A DNA stretch of 64,000 nt from an uncultured Clostridia bacterium (GTDB lineage Bacteria > Bacillota > Clostridia > Oscillospirales > Acutalibacteraceae), in contig CALGUK010000039.1 in the NCBI GenBank assembly GCA_937920235.1, positions 42,242 to 106,241 of the forward strand. The letters run 5' to 3'. Positions 51,892 to 60,349 of this stretch are shown piece by piece. Both the position numbers and the translations under genes were made by a program. The notes beneath the pieces are model-generated. The model saw nothing but the letters and a program-made list of their open reading frames with translations. It ran no database searches and was not told the origin of the DNA. Within the stretch, counting starts at the first letter, position 1. Each line of letters starts with the position of its first letter.

Positions 51892-53484
51892 TCAGATTGC
51901 GTCAAACATTTCTCCGTATGCTTTTGCAAATGTTGAGCCCGATGTTCTGCTTATGACATTAACCTCTTCATTTTCCGTAAGAAGTGAATGATACTCGTTA
52001 TCTCTCAGCACATATCCCGCCTGGTCGTTACACAAGCCGAAAACCATTATATTTTCAACATCTGTCAGGTTTTTAAGCGGTGAATAATTCCATTTTTCAC
52101 TTGTCCAGGCGGCATCTCCCGACTCTGTATCACTGTATATAATTGATGGGTCAAATTCGCCCGGGCAGAAGAATATTCCGACGCTGTTTCCCAGCTCAGC
52201 ATATCCGATTTCCGTAACCATAACATATTTAAAGCCATTCTTCACGATGACGGCATTGAGCAGGTCTTCACGGGCAACAAGAGTGAGAATTCCGTTATCA
52301 ACCTGCAGAAAAACCTCTTTATGAACTACATTCAATACAGGCTGCAACAATATTTCATTATCAATTCCCATCACCTTGTCCGCAAGGGCATATCCGTAAT
52401 TCGCAATATTTTCTATGTCTGAAGCGTCTTCTTTATTGGTAAGCTCCTTGTTCTGCTTGATGGCAAGCTCTGCACCGATTACATAAACAACATTTGCTCC
52501 GACCTTTTCCTTTACAGCTTTTTCAAAATAATAGGGGTAATCCGCCGTAAGCTCATCAGGCCCTGCGCCCATACCCGTACAATGCATAGAGCCTTGTATT
52601 ATCCAGGTTTCTGCTGAGTCGTTGTTATCAGGGACAAAACGGAGTCTGTGCATATTCGAGTCGAATGCTATCGGGTCGCGGGCATCTCTCATATATTCCG
52701 AAATATCGGTATACCCATAGTAAAGACTGCCTTTTTCCATATTTTCAATGGCTTTTTCCATACAAAAAACAGTCTTTGAAAAGAGATTTTCCGTAAACTC
52801 CGCATTTTTTGTAACCTTAAGGTTGTTAAGTAGTCCGCCGAGAGCTGCGTTACCGGTATTAAACACCAGAGCAGATAAAAGAGGCACGTTCATTCCGAGG
52901 GTATCAATGCAGGAATGTTGGTGAAGCACCGATACATTTACACTTATCAGATTATATCCCTTAACGGATACAACAGACTGAATTCTTGAACGGATTTCCT
53001 GAACATCTCCTCTCGAAATCCCGAAACCGTCTATAACTGCCTGAACGGCAATTCCGCTGACACCATCGCTGACAGCATAAACTCGTACTCTCTGGTCATC
53101 GTTTATTTTCTGCGGAACACGTCCTGCGAACGGCTCAAGAGAACCTGCAAGAAAGAAGTCTCCATTCATAATATCAAGTCCGTCAAGCAACGATGCTCCC
53201 GCATATCCGAGATACCATCCGTCACCTGCTTTATCATCAAAGGAACTCTCACCCTCATAGAAATTTTCCGGTATGTAATCTTTCAACTGTTCCCAGTCTC
53301 TGTCATATCCAGGCCAGAAAAGATTGAGCACCGTCAGAACTCTGTGAATGAGAGAATCAACACATAAATTAAATGCATTTTCAATATTCACGCTTTCCGC
53401 CTTTATGCAAGCTGATACAGGAAGCATAAAAGTTGATAACAGGAGTATAAATGAAAGGCAAAATCCGATTACTTTTTTATACAT
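51892..53484 (-). CDS. Secreted neutral/alkaline-ceramidase-like protein
   Basis: 530 residues with a signal peptide (about 1-26). The body resembles the NEUT/ALK ceramidase N-terminal domain found in many bacteria: LAGSLEPFAGRVPQKINDDQ, VRVYAVSDGVSGIAVQAVID, a YNLISVNVSVLHQHSCIDT block (H188, H190) where ceramidases have tHtHs zinc ligands, then IIQGSMHCTGMGAG and NIANYGYALADKVMG. The His pair and the order of blocks fit, but overall identity to studied enzymes looks low, so another secreted hydrolase is possible. If real, it would free fatty acid and long-chain base outside the cell. It is divergent from the ligase operon. Confidence 0.55.
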   Translation of the reverse strand: MYKKVIGFCLSFILLLSTFMLPVSACIKAESVNIENAFNLCVDSLIHRVLTVLNLFWPGYDRDWEQLKDYIPENFYEGESSFDDKAGDGWYLGYAGASLLDGLDIMNGDFFLAGSLEPFAGRVPQKINDDQRVRVYAVSDGVSGIAVQAVIDGFGISRGDVQEIRSRIQSVVSVKGYNLISVNVSVLHQHSCIDTLGMNVPLLSALVFNTGNAALGGLLNNLKVTKNAEFTENLFSKTVFCMEKAIENMEKGSLYYGYTDISEYMRDARDPIAFDSNMHRLRFVPDNNDSAETWIIQGSMHCTGMGAGPDELTADYPYYFEKAVKEKVGANVVYVIGAELAIKQNKELTNKEDASDIENIANYGYALADKVMGIDNEILLQPVLNVVHKEVFLQVDNGILTLVAREDLLNAVIVKNGFKYVMVTEIGYAELGNSVGIFFCPGEFDPSIIYSDTESGDAAWTSEKWNYSPLKNLTDVENIMVFGLCNDQAGYVLRDNEYHSLLTENEEVNVISRTSGSTFAKAYGEMFDAI

Positions 53485-53514
53485 TATTATATCCCCTTTC
53501 TCTGTTTGATTTTA

Positions 53515-53542
53515 ATTATACACTTTTTATCAGAATGTTCAA
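53515..53542 (-). promoter_or_regulatory. Promoter of the ceramidase-like gene
   Basis: TTGAAC, 16 bases, TATAAT on the minus strand, 31 bases before the start codon. Confidence 0.62.
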
Positions 53543-53589
53543 CTGAAATATTACAAAAATTCCAATATGTAAAACTTATTCAAATTTCC

Positions 53590-53636
53590 TTGACATATGT
53601 CAAATTGTATTGTAAAATCGCTTTGACATTTGTCAA
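53590..53636 (+). promoter_or_regulatory. Promoter with twin palindromic operators before the ligase operon
   Basis: The -35 TTGACA (53590-53595) is 17 bases from TAAAAT (53613-53618). The -35 forms the left half of the perfect palindrome TTGACATATGTCAA (53590-53603). A second, nearly perfect copy TTGACATTTGTCAA (53623-53636) covers the likely start of transcription. The centres are 33 bases apart, about three helix turns. This is the picture of a repressor dimer pair closing the promoter; the regulator is not in the window. Confidence 0.7.
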
Positions 53637-53706
53637 TTTTAAAACACAAATACATAGTTATGTTGTTTATCGCACAAACAAACCTAAATTGAAAGGCTTG
53701 TATGAT

Positions 53707-55263
53707 ATGAGTAAGAATAAAATTCACACCATCAAAGATCTTGTAAATTTTGCCGCTGAGGTTTACGGCGAAAAAGATTTCTGCAAATTCTTTCGTGATT
53801 CCGAATTCTTTATAAAAAGCTTTTCGGAATTTCGTGAGGATTGTTTTGCTGTCAGCAGATATATCAAAACAATTGAGACAAAGAAAATACATATTGCTTT
53901 CATCGGCAAGACAAATTACGAATACATAGCCTGCCTTACAGGTATGATCTGCAGCGGTAATGTAGTTGTTCCTTTTGATCCGAACATATCAGTTGATGAA
54001 GCTTGTCGGCTTTTTGACGATGCGGATATTGAAATGCTTTTCTGTGAAGAGGAATTTTTGGACAAAGCTGAAAAAATACAAAGCATCTGCGGTGGTCTGC
54101 AGAAAATTATTTCCCTCGGTGACAGGCATTGGTTTGATGATATTTTCAATACCTACTCATCAGCTTCGGAATATGCACACCTTTCCGACACGGAAATTGA
54201 TCCTTATGAATGTGCGTTGATAATATACACCTCCGGTACAACCGGCGAAAGAAAGGGTGTAATGCTTTCAAACCATAATCTGATTTCAAATTCCTGTTAT
54301 GACACCTACAAGGCCGAAGAAGGTGAAGTTTGTCTTTCTGTTCTCCCTATGCACCATGTATTCTGTTATGCCTGCGATGTACTGAAGGTACTATATGACG
54401 GAACCACCATCTGTCTTAACGGCGCACTGACAAATATGTACAGAAATCTCCTCCTTTTTGAACCGACAAACACAAGAATTGTTCCGCTTCTTTGCAAAGC
54501 TATTATTACAAAAATCAAAATTTCTGAAAAAAAGCATCCTGAACTCTCTCCCAGACAAGCCGCGGAACTTGTTGTCGGAAAAAGACTGACTAGATTTATT
54601 GCAGGAAGTGCGTTTTTAAGCGGCGCTCTGATTGATGAATTTGAAAAATACGGCATTACGGCGCGTCAAGGCTACGGAATGAGCGAATGCAGTCCCAGAA
54701 TTACCACCTCTGATTTTTCCGAAGTATGTAAATATTCAAACGGTGTTCTGACCGGTGTTGATGATGTCAGAGTTGTTGACGGTGAAATTCAGGTAAAAGG
54801 TCCGTCAGTTATGCTCGGCTATTATAAAAAGCCCGAAAGAACTGCAGAGGCATTTACCGAAGACGGATATCTGCATACAGGTGATCTGGGATATATTGAA
54901 AATAATCACATTTATCTTGTGGGCAGAAAGAAAAACCTTATAATTCTTTCCAACGGCGAAAACATCTCTCCTGAGGAGCTTGAAAATAAATTTGTTGATG
55001 AGACAATTGTAAAGGAAATTATTGTCCGCGGTGAGAATGACTCGATCATTGCAGAAATATTTCCGGATTTTACTTTTGCCGACTCCATGGGTATCTCAGA
55101 TGTAGAATGTGAAATAGGCAAAATTGTCGACAAGGTAAACTCAGTACTTAATTCTGACAGACAAATTTGCTCGTTCATCATAAGAAAAACACCGTTTGAG
55201 CGAACATCAACCGGCAAAATAAAAAGAGTTCAATTCAGTTTTTCGGAGGATAAAGTCAAATGA
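53707..55263 (+). CDS. AMP-dependent acyl ligase (stand-alone adenylation enzyme)
   Basis: 518 residues from ATG 53707 (AAAGG upstream); the frame is open further upstream but that stretch contains the promoter and operators. ANL motifs: LIIYTSGTTGERKGVMLSNH (171-190), MHHVFCYAC, RQGYGMSECSPRIT, GYLHTGDLGYIENN and the C-terminal lysine in RTSTGKIKRVQ. It adenylates a carboxylic acid, most likely a fatty acid, and could load the acyl carrier protein encoded two genes down. It overlaps the condensation-domain gene by four bases (ATGA), so translation is coupled. Confidence 0.88.
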   Translation: MSKNKIHTIKDLVNFAAEVYGEKDFCKFFRDSEFFIKSFSEFREDCFAVSRYIKTIETKKIHIAFIGKTNYEYIACLTGMICSGNVVVPFDPNISVDEACRLFDDADIEMLFCEEEFLDKAEKIQSICGGLQKIISLGDRHWFDDIFNTYSSASEYAHLSDTEIDPYECALIIYTSGTTGERKGVMLSNHNLISNSCYDTYKAEEGEVCLSVLPMHHVFCYACDVLKVLYDGTTICLNGALTNMYRNLLLFEPTNTRIVPLLCKAIITKIKISEKKHPELSPRQAAELVVGKRLTRFIAGSAFLSGALIDEFEKYGITARQGYGMSECSPRITTSDFSEVCKYSNGVLTGVDDVRVVDGEIQVKGPSVMLGYYKKPERTAEAFTEDGYLHTGDLGYIENNHIYLVGRKKNLIILSNGENISPEELENKFVDETIVKEIIVRGENDSIIAEIFPDFTFADSMGISDVECEIGKIVDKVNSVLNSDRQICSFIIRKTPFERTSTGKIKRVQFSFSEDKVK

Positions 55264-56804
55264 TTGTAAAGAAGCTTTCTGACGGAAATACCGTCAATGC
55301 GTACCCTATTTCCGACTCACAAAAAATGATGTTTCTTATGTCGTTGAAATACGGATCGGGATATCCGGTAAACAACATCGGATGCGGCTACTACTGGCAG
55401 GGTGCAACTGATCTTAAAATCCTGAAGGTCTCTGTTTACGAGGCAATCAGCCGTTGTGATACTATGCGTCTTCGTTTTACAATGGAGAAAAAGCTCAATC
55501 TTCATCAATATGTCACACCCTACAGTGACCTTACCGTTGAAGAATGGGATTTCAGCCAGCTTACCGTTGATCAGGCAGAAGATATTCTTACAAACATCTC
55601 GAGAAAAAACATACCGATGTATGAATGTGAGATTCATAAAATTGCCATTATTACCTTTAAAGACGGCTATCACGGTCTGTTTATGAGACTTCACCATCTG
55701 GCAATGGATGCGTTTTCCGTAAAGGTTTTTCTCAACGACATCATAGAAATTTACAACAGTAAGACAAAAGGCACTGCTTATCCCAAACCGATGAGGCCGT
55801 ATATTCCGGTTCTTGAAAAGGAGCTTGAATATCTTAACTCAGAGCAGCACGAAACAGACAGGCAATACTGGTATGACTCACTGGCAAAAACCGATGAGCC
55901 GATTTTTACCGATTACATTCTGGAAAATCGTCTCAAAGAACAGCAGAAAAAGAATCCGGGTAAAAGATATGCTGATATACATTCAGGGCTTCCGGATGCA
56001 GACAACTTTACAATCAGTATGAGCGCAGAGGAAAGCCGAAAAATTATCGCACTGTGCGAGGAGAGAAGCCTTTCACTGTTTTCTGTTCTCTCAATGGGTG
56101 TCCGCACTGCCCTCTCCTGTTTCAATGACAACCAGGAAGACGTTTCATTTAAAATGATCGTAAACCGTCGCGGTACAATATCAGAAAAGAAATCGGGAGG
56201 TCTTCGAATCAACTTTCTGCCAATGAGAAGCCGTATAAAACCGGATGAATCCTTTTATCAGGCGGTACAGAAAATATCCGGCATTCAAAATGAGATGTAC
56301 TGTCATGCAAGTCTCAGCTTTCTTGAAACTCTTAAGGAAAGACACAAATCCATGCCCAAAGATGCAAAATTCGACTCAACCTATGACAGTTTCGGTCTCT
56401 CCTATCAGCCTTTGCTTAAATCTTCATACATTGATGAGGATATGGAAAAATCCTGTCGCAGCATCTGGTATAATAACGGAGCAACAATGATTCCTCTCTA
56501 TGTTACCATTATGCACAGAAAACAGGATAACGGTCTGGATTTTATTTTTGAATACAGAAAAGAGCCAGAAGCCGAATATGATCTCAGGCTTCTTTATGAA
56601 AAGCTCAGAGCTTCGCTTCTGGCGGGCGCTGAAAACCCTGATATTACGGTGGGTGAAATACTTGATAAAATCGCACTTACTGATGCAGAAAGGAACGGAA
56701 AACCAAAATGCAAGAATTCGAAAAGCTTGTTGAAATCCTTGAAAACTACGTCGAAGCTGATGAAATCTCGCCTGAAGACAATTTCAGACTTGATCTCGAT
56801 ATGA
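55260..56804 (+). CDS. Stand-alone condensation-domain protein
   Basis: 514 residues. It has the fold of an NRPS condensation or acyltransferase domain: the active-site block RLHHLAMDAFSV (H145, H146, D150; HHxxxDA in place of HHxxxDG), a DFSQ-type region before it and the later NRRGTISEKKSGGLRINFLP. It probably joins an acyl group carried by the nearby ACP to an amine or alcohol. The last 32 codons (after LTDAERNGKP) overlap the ACP gene in another frame and are Lys/Ser-rich, unlike a normal domain end, so a recent shift of the stop is possible. Confidence 0.8.
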   Translation: MIVKKLSDGNTVNAYPISDSQKMMFLMSLKYGSGYPVNNIGCGYYWQGATDLKILKVSVYEAISRCDTMRLRFTMEKKLNLHQYVTPYSDLTVEEWDFSQLTVDQAEDILTNISRKNIPMYECEIHKIAIITFKDGYHGLFMRLHHLAMDAFSVKVFLNDIIEIYNSKTKGTAYPKPMRPYIPVLEKELEYLNSEQHETDRQYWYDSLAKTDEPIFTDYILENRLKEQQKKNPGKRYADIHSGLPDADNFTISMSAEESRKIIALCEERSLSLFSVLSMGVRTALSCFNDNQEDVSFKMIVNRRGTISEKKSGGLRINFLPMRSRIKPDESFYQAVQKISGIQNEMYCHASLSFLETLKERHKSMPKDAKFDSTYDSFGLSYQPLLKSSYIDEDMEKSCRSIWYNNGATMIPLYVTIMHRKQDNGLDFIFEYRKEPEAEYDLRLLYEKLRASLLAGAENPDITVGEILDKIALTDAERNGKPKCKNSKSLLKSLKTTSKLMKSRLKTISDLISI

Positions 56805-56932
56805 GTTCGTTTGACACAATGTGTCTTGTAACAGATGTCAAATCGGTTTTTGGTGTGGATTTAAAAGCTACAGATTTTGTCAAACATAAGACTGTCGGCG
56901 AAATGGCGGATTACATTGCTTCTGTAAAATAA
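56708..56932 (+). CDS. Acyl carrier protein
   Basis: 74 residues, four-helix ACP type: FEKLVEILENYVEADEISPE, FRLDLDMSSFDTMCLVTDVK and TVGEMADYIASVK. The phosphopantetheine serine is S34 in MSSFD, where most ACPs have DSL. Highly acidic, like the family. It begins 97 bases before the stop of the condensation gene, in the -1 frame. It should carry the acyl group from the ligase to the condensation enzyme. No holo-ACP synthase or thioesterase is in the window. Confidence 0.88.
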   Translation: MQEFEKLVEILENYVEADEISPEDNFRLDLDMSSFDTMCLVTDVKSVFGVDLKATDFVKHKTVGEMADYIASVK

Positions 56933-56945
56933 GCTTAAAAAAATT

Positions 56946-56979
56946 AAGGGACAAACTTAACTGAAGTTTGTCCCTTTTG
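56946..56979. terminator. Terminator between the ACP gene and the converging SDR gene
   Basis: AAGGGACAAACTT pairs with AAGTTTGTCCCTT around a 5-base loop, with T runs on both sides. Confidence 0.85.
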
Positions 56980-56994
56980 TTATGAGCTTAACTC

Positions 56995-58014
56995 TTATTC
57001 GCCTTTCATTTCGAGGAGCTTAACTTTTCCGTCGTAAGAAGCCTGCGAAACCTTGATTGAATCAAAAATTGCAGCCTTGATATCATCAGGAGTAGCGCCG
57101 AGTTCCTTTGAATATTTATCATCGATGAAGAGATTTACATCCATAATGTCTGCAAGTCCGTCAACGTCAATACCGCTTTCGATTCCTTTTGCAGCATACT
57201 CTTTCTTTACTCCGCCGAGCCCCATACGCATCATCCAGGGTGCAACGCTGATAATCTTGCGGTTGTCGCCCATACCTCTTGCGGCATAAACGATTTTAAG
57301 GAATTCCTTCCAGGTAAGATTATACATACTGATAGGCCAAGCTTTTGCACCTTTTGACTTTTCGGCCGCACCGACAATTACCTCACCTACCTGACGTACA
57401 GTAAGCATTGCAGTTCCGCCGCCCGGATACATAGTGAAAGGAAGTTTATCCATTCTCTTAATCTGCTCGATAAGGATTACCCATACGGGCTTTCTGCCGG
57501 GCTGAGTGCCGAAAATATAGGGAAGCTCAAGAACTGATACATCAAAGTTTTCATCAGCAAATGAAAAAGCAACATTTTCCTGGTCAATACGGCTTCTGAT
57601 GTAAGGATGCTTCTCTGTAAGCTTCATATCAGGTCTTTCCTTTGCAAGGTATGCAAAATATGATCCAAGGATAACTGCCTTCTTAACTCCTACCTCTTTG
57701 CAAAGAGGAAGAATTCTCTCAAGCGGCTGAATATTATATTTGTAATATGCGTTATAAACAGGTGCAGGGAACTCAACACGCTCGTCAATACCTGCGGCAA
57801 ACACAAAGCAATCCTGTCCGCGAAGCAACTCACGGATTTCATCGTCGGTTTTTTCGTAGATATTGCAGAATTCCAATTTCATCTCCTCGGGAATAGGAGC
57901 ACCTTCGGGGAGAGGAGGAAGCGCAACGCTTGTAACCTCGTGTCCTCTTTCGATAAAAATTCTTGCGGCCTCGCTGCCGAGAAGACCCGTGCCACCAATC
58001 ATAAATACCTTCAT
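56995..58014 (-). CDS. Extended SDR / NAD-dependent epimerase-like protein (339 aa)
   Basis: 339 residues. Rossmann start MKVFMIGGTGLLGSEAARIF with GGTGxLG, then DCFVFAAGIDER and VKKAVILGSYFAYLAKE (the YxxxK catalytic pair is not canonical). The C-terminal part contains RQVGEVIVGAAEKSKGAKAW. It resembles epimerases and reductases acting on sugars or lipids. It overlaps the 503-residue SDR gene by four bases (ATGA), so the two products probably work together, perhaps as a complex. Confidence 0.8.
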   Translation of the reverse strand: MKVFMIGGTGLLGSEAARIFIERGHEVTSVALPPLPEGAPIPEEMKLEFCNIYEKTDDEIRELLRGQDCFVFAAGIDERVEFPAPVYNAYYKYNIQPLERILPLCKEVGVKKAVILGSYFAYLAKERPDMKLTEKHPYIRSRIDQENVAFSFADENFDVSVLELPYIFGTQPGRKPVWVILIEQIKRMDKLPFTMYPGGGTAMLTVRQVGEVIVGAAEKSKGAKAWPISMYNLTWKEFLKIVYAARGMGDNRKIISVAPWMMRMGLGGVKKEYAAKGIESGIDVDGLADIMDVNLFIDDKYSKELGATPDDIKAAIFDSIKVSQASYDGKVKLLEMKGE

Positions 58015-59522
58015 TCTGTTACCTTCTCCTTAAAGTTATCAAAAATTTCGGGACCGTAAACATTGTTTTCGCCCTGACGATCCCACACCTGAGCAAAGAA
58101 CGGATTGAGTCTTGCTTCTTCGTCATAATTCCACGGCCAAGGAAGCTCAGCAGGACACCAATGACCGCCCTTGAGAACAAGGTTCGGACTCATTTCAAAC
58201 TCGTTGCCTCTTGCGCTTCTCCACTTAACAGGAGTATACATATCAACGATTTCGTTTGCAAGGCACTCACCGCCTCTGAACTTTGCGGCATTTTGGAGAT
58301 CTTCAAGAGTAAGAGAATCAAACGGCTTTGTCTCATCATAACCGTGATCAAGCACAACAACATCGTCTGCAGTTGTCTTCTTTGAAGGAATAACCACCTT
58401 AAAGTCGTTCCAGTTTCTCGGAAGCTTTTCATATTCTTCCATACTGCCGTAGTATGCCTTCATTCTCACGTCAACTTTATTTTCTGCCCACCAGAGAGTA
58501 CCGTATTCAGGAGTCTGAGCAATCTTTTTCATCCAAAGATTCTTAAGAATCGGTGCAAACGGTTTCGCAAGGAATGCAAGCTTATAGAAGGACTCAACCT
58601 TATCCATCATACTCTTAAAATACTGCTTAACCGGAATATTTGCACGGAAATGGCAATATTCTTCAAGCTTATCGCCGTCATAATACCACTGACCGTGGAA
58701 GTTACGGGTTGTAAACCAATGGGGTTCAAAGAGCTTCTTGGGAGATCCGAGACCGAGAGTACCGAGAAGGAGCTCTTCAAATTCGAAGTTTGTAATTCTG
58801 TACTCCTCACCGGAGCCGATATTATAGAAGTTTCTCCAGAACTCATCAGGAATGTCGTCGCCGCAGACATTCGCAAGAAGACGGCCCGAATCTTCAACAG
58901 TTGCCCACTCAAGAACACCGTTGATCGGAACGTGGTACATAATCGGCTCAAGATTTTTAAGAATTTCGGGATAAAGAATACCTGATTGACGAAGTGAAAC
59001 CCAATATCTGAGTCCTGACTCGGCAAAAACTGCTTCAGCTTTGATTTTACTGATTGCATAGTGGTCATAAACGCTTACTTTAAGCGGGTCACCCGTTCTG
59101 CCCCAGTGAACAGGTGCATTTCTGTCACCTGTTTCGGCAACTGTACCGATATAAACGACCTTAACGGAATCGGGATTCGGCTGTGCCTTAACTGCTTTTA
59201 CAATATTCTGTGCTGCAGTAACGTTTGTCTTTTGTGTCTTTACGGGATAATAGTCTGCTGCAGGAGAAACCATACCGCCGACGTGGAGAACATAGTCAGC
59301 ACCTGTGACCATTTCAAGAACATCTTCATAATTTGTAAGGTCACCCCAAACAAGCTTTACGGCAGGATCGTTAACATAATCTGCAAACTTGTCACGGTTT
59401 TTCTTGCTGTCACGGTTAAGGACAACAATATTGAACTTATCTTTTTTTGCATACAGCTCTTTAAAGCCTGCCCATCCCATAGTACCTGATGAGCCTGTAA
59501 GAGCTACAGTTTTTTTCTGCAT
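58011..59522 (-). CDS. Extended SDR with long C-terminal part (503 aa)
   Basis: 503 residues. MQKKTVALTGSSGTMGWAGF gives the TGxxGxxG nucleotide site; GADYVLHVGGMVSP, VKVVYIGTVAETGDRNAPVH and YDHYAISKIKAEAVF (YxxxK) complete a classical extended SDR. From about residue 310 a further 190 residues follow, with WW, GG and PW motifs (GGHWCPAELPWPWNYDEEA), unlike standard epimerases. The enzyme may reduce or oxidise a lipid or sugar. Bacterial ceramide reductases also belong to this superfamily, but I see no motif that proves it. Confidence 0.8.
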   Translation of the reverse strand: MQKKTVALTGSSGTMGWAGFKELYAKKDKFNIVVLNRDSKKNRDKFADYVNDPAVKLVWGDLTNYEDVLEMVTGADYVLHVGGMVSPAADYYPVKTQKTNVTAAQNIVKAVKAQPNPDSVKVVYIGTVAETGDRNAPVHWGRTGDPLKVSVYDHYAISKIKAEAVFAESGLRYWVSLRQSGILYPEILKNLEPIMYHVPINGVLEWATVEDSGRLLANVCGDDIPDEFWRNFYNIGSGEEYRITNFEFEELLLGTLGLGSPKKLFEPHWFTTRNFHGQWYYDGDKLEEYCHFRANIPVKQYFKSMMDKVESFYKLAFLAKPFAPILKNLWMKKIAQTPEYGTLWWAENKVDVRMKAYYGSMEEYEKLPRNWNDFKVVIPSKKTTADDVVVLDHGYDETKPFDSLTLEDLQNAAKFRGGECLANEIVDMYTPVKWRSARGNEFEMSPNLVLKGGHWCPAELPWPWNYDEEARLNPFFAQVWDRQGENNVYGPEIFDNFKEKVTE

Positions 59523-59558
59523 AGGAATACCCCCATCTTTAATTATTCATACAAAAAA

Positions 59559-59588
59559 ATTATACCTTTTCTTTCCTCTGTTTGTCAA
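59559..59588 (-). promoter_or_regulatory. SigA promoter of the SDR pair
   Basis: TTGACA, 18 bases, TATAAT on the minus strand, 37 bases before the start codon. Confidence 0.72.
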
Positions 59589-59661
59589 TAGAATAAAGCG
59601 ATATTGATATTATTTTAACAATTTTTTTCAAATGTGTCCATTAAATTGCCTTAAGACAATA

Positions 59662-59692
59662 AAATCTCCGGAAATATTTCCGGAGATTTCGG
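59662..59692 (-). terminator. Terminator of the YczE-SGNH operon
   Basis: AAATCTCCGGAAATATTTCC begins a perfect 28-base palindrome, followed on the minus strand by TTATTG. It starts 6 bases after the SGNH gene's stop. Confidence 0.75.
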
Positions 59693-59697
59693 GGTGT

Positions 59698-60339
59698 TTA
59701 TTCAAATTCAAACATATCACAAACGGCATCAGCCATAATTTTGTGACCAAGGTTTGTCGGATGAATACCGTCGATTGCAAGGTCTTTCGGTGCAACAGTC
59801 TTTTGTGCCTTGTTGAAAACCTCCTGCATATCAATAATGCTTGCACCGCTTTCGAGTGCCGTATTTTTAAGCACCTCACGGAACTCATCAAGAACCTTAT
59901 GAAACGGCAGCTTTTCGGGAACGGCATCAATCATAAACGGCATCAGATACAAAATCTGCGTTTCGGGAAGCTCTGCTTTGAATCTTCTGTAAATTTCACG
60001 TATATGCGGCTCCATAGGGCGAACAAGCGGCGGATACTGCTCGGGGACATAGTTTTCCCAAGCGTCATTTACGCCTATAAGCATAACAACCACATCAGGC
60101 TTTAAGCTTATGCAATCCCTTGTAAGTCTGTCATAAACGTGATATGTACGATTGCTTGCGATACCGCGAACATCGACCTCTATATCCCTACTGTATTTTT
60201 TCAGCCTTTTCTTAACTTGTAAGGCATAAACCTTCTTTCCTTTTATCGAAAATCTTTTTTTACGGTTGAATTTTACATCGGTGATACTGTCCCCGATGAA
60301 CAGAATTTTACTGTCCTTTTTGATTTTGATTTTATCCAT
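59698..60339 (-). CDS. SGNH/GDSL-family hydrolase
   Basis: 213 residues from ATG 60337-60339 (AAGGTGA five bases upstream). Block I ILFIGDSITDV (S18), block III VVVMLIGVNDAW and block V AIDGIHPTNLGHKIM are all present; the Gly of block II is IASNRT. No signal peptide, so it acts in the cytoplasm. SGNH enzymes remove acyl or acetyl groups from sugars, lipids or thioesters. It overlaps or abuts the YczE-like gene upstream and is probably translated with it. Confidence 0.86.
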   Translation of the reverse strand: MDKIKIKKDSKILFIGDSITDVKFNRKKRFSIKGKKVYALQVKKRLKKYSRDIEVDVRGIASNRTYHVYDRLTRDCISLKPDVVVMLIGVNDAWENYVPEQYPPLVRPMEPHIREIYRRFKAELPETQILYLMPFMIDAVPEKLPFHKVLDEFREVLKNTALESGASIIDMQEVFNKAQKTVAPKDLAIDGIHPTNLGHKIMADAVCDMFEFE

Positions 60340-60349
60340 ACCAATCACC

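Noticed and set aside
53506..53706. 67-residue N-terminal extension of the acyl ligase
   Set aside because: It would run through the promoter and both operators; the ATG at 53707 has an RBS and matches the family start.
59632..60105. 157-residue open frame on the plus strand
   Set aside because: Antisense to the SGNH hydrolase and begins inside its terminator region.
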